Shown here one piece after another: positions 1 through 9,772 of a stretch of 64,000 nucleotides of DNA. The position numbers were made by a program, and so were the translations under genes. The stretch's first letter is position 1. Each line of letters opens with the position of its first letter. The DNA is taken from contig OZ005603.1 of NCBI GenBank assembly GCA_963930655.1, forward strand, positions 16,887,001 to 16,951,000, given 5' to 3'. A model generated the notes under the pieces. It saw only the letters and a list, made by a program, of their open reading frames with translations, ran no database searches and was not told the origin of the DNA. This DNA is from Myrica gale. Lineage: Eukaryota > Streptophyta > Magnoliopsida > Fagales > Myricaceae.

Positions 1-1054
1 CATAATACACTCCTAGTTCGAGCCTTGAAATCTGCAGAGGTTAATTTCAGCAACAACAATGATCTTTTCAACCTTCCAAACCTCCAACAACCAAAAGTCC
101 AATCTCCATGTTACAACCAACATCCAAGGCTAATTTAACATCTCATAACAGCAACTATTCTCTCACATTCTTCCTACTTTTACAACTCCAAATCAAAGTT
201 TACAACAGAATCATGATTCCATCCTCAAACTAAAGCTATTGCATTTATCCCTCTTCTCTTGGTCTTTTTATAAAACACCTAGGGTGCATAAATGGTTTCT
301 CTTGAGCCCTTTTCCAGATCTAGCCATATCTCCCCATGGTTTCATGTAAGATCTATACTACCCTTAAAGAAAACATGTAGATAAGGAAAAGACCTAGCAT
401 TGTTGATACCTAAATCAACAACCATCAAAACAAGCAAGAAGAAAATGAGAGAAATGGGGTAGTGGGGTTTGGTCGGTCAACAAGAACCGAACTCCACCTC
501 ACCTCTTTCTCTTTCTCCTTCTTATTTTTCTTCTTCCTTCTTCTTCTTCTCTTGGCTTTTTCCTCTTCCTTCTCTCTTTCTCTCGGTTGTGTGTGTGTAA
601 GGGGAAATGAGAAATGAAACATGCGGAAGGGGGGGGGGAAGAAGAAGGCGTGAAATGAGTTGGGGGAGGAAAAGACAGCTTTGACCTCCCCCTCCTCATC
701 TTCACGTACTGCTCTTCTTCCCCCTCTCTTTTTTTTCTTTTTGCTTCCCACGTGACTTCTCATTTCTCCCACTTTTTCTTTTGAACCCATTGATCATTTA
801 AAAGCACTCTTACTGAAGACATGCACTACTAAAATTGCAAGCCACATAATATTTAAATAAATATACAAAATGACTAAAAGTGCTCAAAGGGAGATATCTC
901 CTTAATCCAAATTTTAAATCAATGCAGCAACCCCTCTTCATTAAGCACCTAAATGCCTCTCAGTTCCCCTAATGAAGATCAAAGTAACAATTTCTTATAC
1001 ATAAGAAATAATTATGAAAAACTTAAACTACATAGTAAAAATTAAGGTCTCACA
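1..1054 (-). mobile_element. Partial LTR (LTR-P), Ty3/gypsy Tekay-like family
   Basis: The sequence runs in from the left edge and ends at 1054 with GGTCTCACA, the minus-strand version of the family's LTR start. Bases 30-330 resemble LTR-E near 26.9-27.2 kb (the CAACAACCAAAA and TCTCATAACAGCAAC stretches), so it belongs to the Y/E/K group. The 480-790 portion is the purine/pyrimidine-rich leader zone; the open frames across it are low-complexity and not genes. It differs clearly from LTR-X, so the two are probably not a pair from one insertion. It looks like an old fossil; its other end lies outside the window. Confidence 0.75.
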
Positions 1055-2149
1055 TATACACTCTCAAAGCTTCTTCTTTAGTGAACAACCTCACTAAAGG
1101 AAACACCTCTTTTGATAGGTAGATTGAAGAACAAGACTCTCTCTACATTCCCCTGGGTGCCTCTTGCCGCACTTGTTACATTGTGGAAATTGGTTTCCTC
1201 CGGAACTCTGGGCTCCACCAGGTCTCTGATTCTGTTCTTGGGATGAACCCTACTTATTTTTCTTCCAGGGTACCTGCGACATTGCCGGCTTGGGAGGAGC
1301 CTTCCTCTTTTGTTGGTCGTAATACGCCGCTATTCTCTATAGCCCTCTTTCCACAATCACTGCCTCTTCGATCTCTTCTGACAAGGTCCTCAAATTATGA
1401 CTATAAACCCTGTCATAGATTTGGGGGTGGAGTCCCTCTTCAAACTTCCTAGCCTTCCTCTCCTCATCTGGCACTAGATACGGGGCAAACCTCACCAATT
1501 CCATAAATCGACTGGAGTACTGCTCCACTGTCATAGTCCCCTGAGTCAAGGTGGCAACTCCCTTGCTTTTGCCTCCTGAGTTGTTCTTGGAATGTAGCGA
1601 TCGAGAAATTCTTGTTCAAATCTCTCCCAAGTTTTGGACTGCTGCCCCAACTCTTGTCTCCGTAGCAGATTCTTAGACAACCACCACCTCTTGTCATCTC
1701 CCTGCAGCTTGAAAGTAGCGAAATTCACTTTCTGTGCATCCGTACACCCCAAGATTTCAAGTTATTCTTTTATCTCCACGAGCCAGTTCTCTGCCAAAAC
1801 AGCGTCTCCTTTGCCATTGCACGTTGGCGGGTGCTGGCGGTTAAACTGGTCGAAGGTTCATCCCTCAAGGCGATCTCTTGCGCCATCCACATTTGCTCCT
1901 TGTTGCACCTGCTCGGAAATAAGCTGAGCCATGTGTCTTAGAACATCATCGGTAGTGACACCCGGCTCTACGGGTTCCCAATTCCTTTGTAGTCCTTTGG
2001 GTGCCATCCTGCACTTCAAGGTCATTGTTTAATATGCGTTCTCACAAGTCTAGTGTACTCGATGCTTAAACACATAGCTAACTCTTAGGGCTCTAATCTA
2101 TGCCTTATGTCTTCTGGCCCTACTCTCTATTCCTTTGATACCACTTAAC
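1055..2149 (-). pseudogene. gag: gag remnant and leader attached to LTR-X
   Basis: Minus-strand gag fragment of the same family as the element at 32-33 kb. Readable parts include the retrotransposon gag core (FMELVRFAPYLVPDEERKAR, encoded around 1440-1500) and, near 1141-1180, the first Cys/His-rich stretch that precedes the zinc knuckle in the other copy. The start codon corresponds to about 2007, followed upstream by a leader and primer site next to LTR-X. No pol is present, so most of the internal region is lost. It is a broken fossil with several breaks. Bases 1055-1140 are unassigned and hold an 8-bp inverted repeat, CTTTAGTG at 1076-1083 and CACTAAAG at 1092-1099. Confidence 0.75.
2125..2143 (-). 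other. Primer binding site (tRNA-iMet type) of the LTR-X element
   Basis: On the minus strand the LTR end is followed after six bases (GTTAAG) by TGGTATCAAAGG, close to the plant tRNA-iMet primer site TGGTATCAGAGC. Its position just inside LTR-X marks X as the 5' LTR of a minus-strand element. Confidence 0.8.
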
Positions 2150-5100
2150 TGTCAAGCCGCGAACGCTATCCTGAAGGGCCAATGACAGCCGCGAGCAATC
2201 TCGAAAGAATGCTCCAGCGAACTTAACCTTAACTTAACAGTGGAAATTTTTTTTGTACTATTGAGAGGGACGAGCCAAGGAGATTTACATAAACTTCAAC
2301 TTGAACAAAACGACTTCATAAACAATAGTGTAAGCATCTTAATTACATAACATATACAAAACAATTCCTAAGTGACAGACCACAATGGTGACCAACATCT
2401 CAGAAATATACGGAGAACCTTCCCTCTCAAGATAAGTACTCCTTAGGACTCCTTTCACCTGACACATCTAGAATGATACAATTTAAAACTTGTGAGTCAA
2501 AAGACTCAGTAAGGGAACATGAACATTAAAAGAATGCATGATCAAGAATTGAGATGTGCATGTATGCTCAATGCTTGCATATGAAACTTATGCACTTGCT
2601 CTTGAAAACATGTACTTGAACTTGTATAGACACTTGATCTTGGAAACATATAATTGAACTTGAAAAGAATCATTTCTTATCTTGTTGGCTACATACGCTC
2701 CATTTACCCCTGAAGTCAGGATCGTGCGTTCCTATCGGAACCGTCCCCTTTTTCCCTTGGAGACATAACATCTGGTCGAGGTAGCCCTTGAAGTGGCCCC
2801 AAGCCTGATTATTAGACACGACCCTTGGAGGTCCACACCTTCTTGCAAGCATCCTTCAGTGTGGTTGCACATACCTTAAGAGCTACCCATCCTTCTTGCA
2901 AGCATCCTTCGGTATGGGTGCCCTAGGTGACATCCACCCTTCAAGTAAACGTCCTTCAGTATGGATGCACCTTCTTAACTGGTACGGTACTAACCAAAGC
3001 CCCTTAACGTAACGTGTCATAAAACTACTTTCATTTACAAAAAAACTTCTTTTTCTATCAAGAAATCATGCAAATGCTTATGTCGTGTCATGCTTGATCA
3101 TGAAAATCATGCTGTGTATCATTCCAGTTTTCATAAAAATGTAAGTTTCCACTTACTTCCACTTACCTTGATCCTCCTGAGTTTCGAGTGGTGCTTCGCC
3201 TACAAGCGAGTTACATTCCTTACTTAGACGCTTAGACAATAACAGTCAAATAGACATACAAAAGTACTCATAGACGTTCTCGATTTCCGAAATTCGTATA
3301 TTTGAAAATATGACTTCACTTACATAAGATTTCTTTTAAACTTTAGCTTTCATAAAACAAATTTGTAAACAATAAGCATATACATCGAACAACTCCAACT
3401 AGGTTGTTGTTTTAACTACTATATGTCCAACTTGTATTCAACTTTTGTACCCTTGTGCTTCCCATCAATTACATTGATTTCAAGACCTATCTATGAAGAT
3501 TCAGAAACAACATTTCATATTAAGATTCCCATACCAAATCCGCAACTTATCTCATGTCTAATTTCTATCCTCCTTGTTCCACCCTTTACACTCTTACTTT
3601 GCATGGACTAATAACCATCAATTCCATCACTTAGACTTTCATGGATCATGCTATATTGTTGCTGCCAAGACCTATAGGGTTGATCTAATTTTTCATGTTC
3701 TTTGATCTCTAGGTTTTCAAGTTCACATATATGCTCATTGACAAGAATTCTCCAAACATTACTTGTATGCATAATTTCTCCCTTCTATGGCCAACCCGTG
3801 GCCTTTTGCACTTAAATTCAATCTTTAGCTTGCTGACCTAGACCTTAATCATCCTAGACATGTTCCAACATCACAATTCTTCAAGTTTCAGGTAAGAATC
3901 ACATTAGGCTCTTAAGGACAACACCACATACAAGCAGTACACCTAACCCGAGTGTATCATCTCCATTTTCTCCAAAAATACAACCAATGTGCTTAGGTTA
4001 TTGGTCTATTGTTCTATCCTTATGATCCACATATCAAATCAGCAAGTAATTCCTCAAGGAAACCATGAAAACAATAACATAGGGCAGTGGACAATCCAGC
4101 CAACATCAACCAATTCCTTCCATTTTAAGACCATACTTTTGTATGCATGTTAGCATTTTCCAAATATAAATTTATTCCTAGACTTAGGCCACTGATCGAA
4201 GCCCTAACATCATCCAAACTTACCATGTTCATATCTATTTTCAAGGGTTGCAACAGCAACCTTAACAGCCTAAAAAAATCAAAGATTTACACTTTAACTT
4301 CACATGCAACTAGTCTATAACCAAGGTCATATCTCAAATCTTATTTTCCAAGCTTTAATTAATCTAAATTGTGGCCTCCAATCACCATTAACCATTCTTA
4401 ATCATAAGAACATACAGCAACCAACTCACTTCCAACAAGTCACAAGATTCGGCCAAGGTACCTCAATTCCTACATGCATGTTAAAGCCTTACAACAACAT
4501 ATTTCTATTCTCTTCTCTAGCCAAAAACTGTGGTCTCTACCCCTCCTCCAACAGCAAGTTCACAACCCATATCTATCATAACTATCATCAGTCCATTCAC
4601 AAGAACAACAACCAAGATTAAGCCAAAATTTAATTTCCATGCCTTATTTTTCCAAAACAAGAGCACTTTACCTTAGGGATTTCGGCTGGACACTAGAAAT
4701 GGCTAGCGAACACCTATAATAAGACATTCATGGTAAGAATCTAGAAAAAGAATAACTCATAGTGGAAGAAATATCAAAGGGCCGGATTTCCCTTACCTAG
4801 GCTTGCTTTTTCCCCCCTGACCTTGTTTTCTCCTCCTTCACATACTCGGTTTCCCTCCCTCTCCTTCTCTCGGCTTGCTCTCTTTGTGTGGTTCTCTTGT
4901 GCGACCAAAGAGTGAATTGAGTGTGTGTGAAGTGAGTGTGGCGTGAAAGAAGTGAAGGAGTGAATGAACTTAGTCCCTTTCACGTAAAAGAGGACGAGTG
5001 CAACTTAGTATGTATCGCCCAATCTCATTTGCTAAGGTGGGCGACAGTTCTTTTCCTTTTCTCCTTTTTGTTTTCTTTGTTTTTTTGCATCCCACGTGAT

Positions 5101-5422
5101 TCCTCCACTTAACTCAGCACTCTAATGCCATTTAATTCACCAAATTAAAGTTAAGGTGACATAATAAAGCCATGGGATAATTAACATGCACTAACATAGA
5201 ACTTCACAACCATGATTTATCATACAAATGAAAATAGTTAGCCAAATTTCAGCAACCATAAAGTATTATAAAATGTACTTTAAATATCCTTGACATTAAA
5301 ATTTCTTAAGTCATTGTAATATAATAAAAGACCTTACAATAGGCCAAACAACAGCCCCCAAAATTAAATTTAAAGAACAAATACGTAAGCATAAATAGCA
5401 CAATGAAATTCGGGGTCTCACA
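2150..5422 (-). mobile_element. LTR-X, 5' LTR of a minus-strand gypsy element
   Basis: About 3.27 kb, from TGTCAAGCC at 2150 to CGGGGTCTCACA ending at 5422. Its 3'-end subfamily signature (CGCTATCC...AGGGCCAATGACAG) matches LTR-J and LTR-A. It contains the whole leader architecture in reverse: complementary arms at 2468-2480 and 3115-3127, the micro-exon-like block near 3170-3215, and the 5' splice-like site near 4790. A primer site directly abuts its left end. It is old and broken only in the sense that the internal region beside it is mostly gone. Confidence 0.85.
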
Positions 5423-5973
5423 AAATATCTATAAGTGAACTTGAACACCATTAAACAAGTTAATGAGATCAATTTTCCCTTTGTAGGTGTTTAAAAATGT
5501 GTTGGAATGGTTTGGACGCTTTCAAAATGCTGATTGTTCTCTCCAGAATGTAGAATTCATGGAGTCAACTACATTTTCAGACTGTGTTCAATGGGTCAAC
5601 ACATGAAGACAAGGTGTCGACGCATAGTGCAAATTTGTAGAAATCCTAGAACGACGCCAGATCAATCAAAATGGTTCAAAAAGTCATTTAAACCCTGCAA
5701 CGACAATTTTGAGGGCTTTGATGCCAGTTGAAGATCTAGGGGCTATAAGAAGAATGAGATGGAGAGAGAAAGCAAGGGGTTGGCATCATCATTCAAAATC
5801 TACCTCCGAAAGAGAGAGAAAGCAATATCCAAAGAAATCACTTGCTGATTTGTTCAAGACAAAAGCTTTTATTGTTGAATCTTCTCCTTATGCACTTCAT
5901 TGATGATCTAGCCTCCAAAGAGAGATAATTTTTGAAAAAGAGACAACACACTTGCTATCACTCTTGCCCTAAC
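5423..5973 (+). repeat. Unassigned repeat, possibly left part of a Ty1/copia-like LTR
   Basis: This is the flank into which LTR-Y inserted; with Y removed it continues at 8980. A TGTTGGAATGG at 5500 resembles a common copia LTR start, but I find no matching target duplication. There is no credible gene. It carries degenerate GGGTCAACAC (5593-5602) and GTGTCGACGC (5614-5623) exactly 21 bp apart, echoing the array in LTR-Y. The copia assignment rests mainly on the right-hand part. Confidence 0.35.
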
Positions 5974-6075
5974 TGTGAGACCCCGATTTTAGGTCTGTCA
6001 AGTTATTGCTTATGACCTCTTAAGTACGTATTATTGCAAGTGTATGTATGATTAAATTTGTGATTTTTGAGGTAA

Positions 6076-6536
6076 GTGTCGACACATTGGAGCATAGTGC
6101 CGACACATTAGAGTAACACCCGAAAGTTTACCTTTTTTCTGGAGCCCAAAGTGAATTTTGACTAAGTGTTGTAAGTGTCGACACCTTGGGTCAAAGTGTC
6201 GACACATTAGACCGATACCCGAATGTTTATATTTTTCCGGAACTAGAGTGATTTTTGACTAAGTGTTGGAAGTGTCGACACCTTGAGTGATGGTGTCGAC
6301 ACATCCAACTAAAACCCGAAAGTGTGCATTTTTCCAGAACTCCCGTGAATTTTGACCAAGTGTTGGAAGTGTCGACACCTTGAGTGATGGTGTCGACACA
6401 TCTAACTGAAACCCGAGAGATTACATTTTTCCCACTTTGGCTAAGTGTTGGAAGTGTCGACACCGTGAGTGATGGTGTCGACACATCTTACTAAATGTGT
6501 TGTAAGTGTCGACACCTTGAGTGATAGTGTCGACAC
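6076..6536 (+). repeat. Tandem array of paired GTGTCGACAC palindromes
   Basis: Six pairs of the 10-bp palindrome (one arm is GTGCCGACAC) start at 6076/6097, 6175/6196, 6272/6293, 6369/6390, 6454/6475 and 6506/6527. Within each pair the offset is always 21 bp. Pair-to-pair spacing is mostly 97-99 bp, with two shortened units at the end. It lies in the first 600 bp of the LTR, where U3 promoter/enhancer elements are expected. The paired spacing suggests binding sites on one face of the helix; the binding factor is unknown. Confidence 0.9.
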
Positions 6537-7782
6537 ATATAACTACATTCCGGAATTTTACCGGTTTGAAATACGCGAGTTGAAATTTATGAAGTAGGGG
6601 GAGGGCAAACTTGTCTTTTCCCCAACCATTTTCACGCCTATTACTCTCTCCCCCTTTGCCGAACACTTCATTTTTCCCCTCTCTCTTCAGCCTTTTCATT
6701 TTCCCTTGCCCTAAGTCACCCACCCGAAGGAAGAAGGAGAGGAAGAAGGAGAAGAAGAAGAAGAAGAAAAGAAGGAGGAAGAGGAGAGAAGCGAGGTAAA
6801 TCCTTGCTGGCCGAAAATCGTGCTACTCTCTCTCTCTCTCTCTCTCTATTCTCTTCTCGTTTCCTCTTGTTGGTTAGTTGTGGTTGGTGATGTTCTTGTT
6901 TTCTTTTGTTGGTTGGTTGTGGTTTGATGGTAATTTATCTAAGTAGTGTTCTCCTTGTGATTCATGGATGTTTAGTGTGGATCTAGGTATGTTCAAGGTA
7001 GATCTTGTAAGTGTAGCATAGATTTTTACATGAGAACATGTGGAAAAATGACTAGATCTGAAATGAGGGTTCAAGAGAAATTGGTTATGTGCTCTAGGTG
7101 TTTGATAAAAGGCCTAAGAGGGGATTGAAACCTAAGTTGAGCAAGTATGGCCGAATCTAGGGTTTGATGCATTAGATTGTGTATGTATGCTAGTGATATT
7201 GAGAACCACAAAGCCCTAAGTGTTAGGGATATGTTCAGATCTGGGAAAATAGGCAAGAGGACCAATAACGCACACTAGGTGTTTGGTAAACAGCCCAAGA
7301 GAAATGGGTACATGCAATGGTGTTAACTTGATAATTATGGAACCATGATTTGGTTGTAAACTTCGAGTTGAAGTTGTAAGTGGGAGGAAGGTGAGAGTAT
7401 AGTTGTTGTTATGAGATGTTAAGTTAGCCTTGGATGTTGGTTGTGACATGTAGAGATTCGGATTTTGGTTGTTGGAGATTGTTGTGATTTCTGGAGTTAC
7501 ATATGCAGATTTCAAGGCTGGAATAGAAAGTGTGTTTTGTTGCATTGGTGGTTATCTCTTGATATTTTAGTCCAAATTTTACGGGGTTGGTCTTGGAATT
7601 TGTTTCAAGTTAAGAAAGAGAGCGTTTTAAGATAACTTGCATGTGAATTAGAGGTATGACGAATATGTTATGGTATGAAAAATTAGTGTGAGGGTCTATT
7701 AAAACAGATTCGTGTGAGTAATGTATTGATTACTATATACGTTTAGTGAACCTATGAATGACAATAGTACGGTTCATTGTAG

Positions 7783-7816
7783 GTAACGAGACGCTCGATA
7801 CTCAAGCAAGCCTAAG
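7783..7816 (+). other. Micro-exon-like block in the LTR leader (representative copy)
   Basis: A 34-nt block preceded by CATTGTAG (3' splice-like) and followed by GTAAGTG after AAG (5' splice-like). Equivalent blocks of 33-42 nt lie at 12320-12353 (A), 15702-15741 (B), 37265-37304 (F), 42829-42870 (G), 47875-47907 (C) and 63727-63759 (K), and in reverse in X, D, E, H, I and J. In D' it is cut by the LTR-F insertion. The block sequence differs between subfamilies while the two boundaries persist. That it is a spliced leader exon is my inference. Confidence 0.55.
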
Positions 7817-7837
7817 GTAAGTGAAAATCTTTACAAA

Positions 7838-8573
7838 CTGGAATGATACACTGCATGAAGAATATTTATGAATAAGCATATCAAGTATGATATATCAAGC
7901 ATGACATTACCAAGCACGACATGAATGCATCATGATCATTTGCATTCATTTTCCTCATGAGAAATGAGACATTTTATGCAAATGAAAGTACCATTTTTAT
8001 GCTACTTATGACAAGTTTTATGACAAGTTAATTAACGAACGAACCCAAGTCGGTCGGTACCGTACCAAGTCAAGAAGGTGCATCCATACCGAAGGACGTT
8101 TACGTGAAGGATGGATGTCACCTAGGACACCCATACCGAAGGATGCTTGCAAGAAGGATGGGTAGTCCATGAGGTAAGTGCAATCACACTGAAGGATGCT
8201 TGCAAGAAGGTGTGAACCTCAAGGGTCGTGTCTAGCCACTGAAGGACGAATGAGAGAAGGTGAGCTAGCTCGACCATATGTAAGGTCCCTAAGGGAAATA
8301 AGGGACTGTTCCTACGGGAACGCACAACCCTGATGTCAGGGGTAAAAGAGGGCAAGTGGCCCACAAGATAAGATGTGAATCGATTTTTACAAAAGCAAGA
8401 GTAAATGCATGTGCATTATACATGCATCACGTTTCATAATCAGGCATGCAGCGCATTATGTTTACATGACTATGATTTCAAGTTCAAGTGCATGCTTACA
8501 ATTTCAACCCATGTTTTAGCTATAATTCCTTACTGAGTCTTTCGACTCACAGTTTTAAATTGTATCATTCCAG
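7838..8573 (+). other. Structured leader domain closed by complementary arms (representative copy)
   Basis: CTGGAATGATACA at 7838-7850 is the exact reverse complement of TGTATCATTCCAG at 8561-8573. Between them lie four hairpin modules built on GAAGGA-N-GAAGG (8081-8265), a GTTCC/GGAAC hairpin, a CCCTGA/TCAGGG hairpin (near 8330), and TGAGTC-TTTC-GACTCA at 8534-8549. The same order recurs in all the complete LTRs. Complementarity and hairpin stems are read directly from sequence; an RNA function is inference. Confidence 0.7.
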
Positions 8574-8979
8574 ATGATGTTACAGGGGTGGAATCTTAAG
8601 AAGAGGACCTTGAACCCTAGGAGAAGGGTTGATGAAATGTCTCTCTTGTTTGCTAACGTTAGGAAAGATTTAGCTAATTTTTGTAAAAGCCGGCATGAGC
8701 CACCGTGATGTGGTGGTCATGGGTTTCATTTGGCTTAGTTAGTTAATGTTTTAAACTGGTTGATATTTTGAGAATATGTTTAACAACCTTGAGTTATCAA
8801 TGGAAAGTATGTTCTTATGCACGTTATACGCTAGCATTATAAGGCTCCTTTTGAACATTGAAGCATCAACGTCTTTTCCGCTGCAAGTATAGTAGTAAGT
8901 ACGCTGGAGCGTCCCATGCCGGGAATGCTCGCGGCTGTCATTAGCCTCGTTTAGCTAGCGTTCGGGGCGTGACACTAAC

Positions 8980-9595
8980 TTCTAGAGAGAAAGTGTCTTG
9001 AAGAAGAAAGAAGAACTCACCAACCAAAAAGGCTTGTGCTCACACCTTCCAAACTTTAGCTTTCTTTTTAGAATCTTGTCTTCTTGTACTCTATTGAGCT
9101 TTCCACTTGCTTATTTGGCTTAGAGAGCCATTTTACACTTTTGTGTTTCTCATTTGCTCATTCGGCTTAGAGAGCCTTCTTTGTACCCATCTTTTATAAA
9201 ACACTTGGTCCTATTTATGAGAGTAGAAGAAATCCCTTGGGTTTTGGGATTTGTGAAGAGAGTTGAAGCGTGAGCTGGAAAAACGCTTTGTAAAAGTTCT
9301 TTAGCACCCCGGAAGCTAAGGTGTATTTGCTATTTCAACAAAAGTGAAGGAAGCCAAAGGAAGTCTCTTTAACTATCTATCTCTCTCCCATTATTCGTTC
9401 CTTATTCATATTTGTGGTGTTTTATGCTTTATCATTTTTTGCTTATATTTTTCTTAGCATAAACACATTCATATATGGATTCTAATTGTTAAAAGTGTAT
9501 TTTTCAAATCTACGTTTTTTATCGAAAAAGGGGTAAATTTTTTGTTAAAATCAATTCACCCCCTCTTGGGTTGTTATTTAGACTTACATGATTAA
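8980..9595 (+). repeat. Possible right part of a Ty1/copia-like LTR
   Basis: Continues the 5423-5973 sequence across the LTR-Y insertion. Near its end it has AATTCACCCCCTCTTGG followed by TTGTTATTTAGACTTACA, a stretch resembling the 3' end of many plant Ty1/copia LTRs. There is no open frame of note and no recognised primer site, and left-end and target-duplication evidence is missing, so this remains a tentative fossil call. Confidence 0.4.
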
Positions 9596-9772
9596 TAATC
9601 TTTTGAACGGTAAAATGATGTCGTTTTAAAAAATAAAATAGTGTCGTTCTGGCAAAGTAAACCGTATGAACCCTCAGTGAAACTATGGGCATGGTAAAAA
9701 AAGGATTTAAAATGGTCTAGTTTAGGTTAAAGAAAGATTTGGGTATTTATCCTTAACCATTCACACATTGTC
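9596..9772 (+). mobile_element. Left fragment of a CACTA-type DNA transposon
   Basis: About 177 bp with repeated ATGATGTCGTT and AGTGTCGTTCT motifs, resembling the ACGATGTCGTT and ACGATATCGT motifs just right of the nest at 57519-57550. With LTR-A removed the two sides meet at a near-identical 5-bp target (TTGTC at 9768-9772, TTATC at 57480-57484), so this is the same transposon split by the nest. Subterminal short repeats fit CACTA architecture. I could not see a CACTA terminus in this fragment. Confidence 0.5.

Larger units (their letters stand above)
5974..8974 (+). mobile_element. Solo LTR-Y with intact 5-bp target duplication
   Basis: Starts TGTGAGACCCCG and ends CGGGGCGTGACA, 3001 bp, flanked by CTAAC at 5969-5973 and 8975-8979. 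There is no internal region, so it is a solo LTR left by LTR-LTR recombination. Layout: GTGTCGACAC array (6076-6536), CT-rich and GAAGAA-rich zone (6600-6795) ending in a 5' splice-like AGGTAAAT, long T/G-rich stretch, micro-exon-like block (7783-7816), structured domain (7838-8573), LTR end. It is about 1.1 kb shorter than LTR-E of the same group. The perfect duplication suggests a younger insertion than A or H. Confidence 0.93.

Noticed and set aside
425-790. Lys/Arg/Glu-rich open frames, also at 6611-6799, 17545-17790, 27425-27808, 40489-40980 and 61995-62240
   Set aside because: They read the purine/pyrimidine-rich leader zone of the LTRs on one strand or the other; low complexity and recurring at the same LTR position.
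1337-1752. Separate small genes suggested by overlapping minus-strand frames
   Set aside because: All are pieces of one degraded gag that matches the gag of element D.
8081-8270. Regularly spaced GAAGGA repeats that could suggest a CRISPR array
   Set aside because: Units are hairpin-forming and vary in stem sequence, spacing is irregular, there are no cas genes, and the context is a plant LTR.
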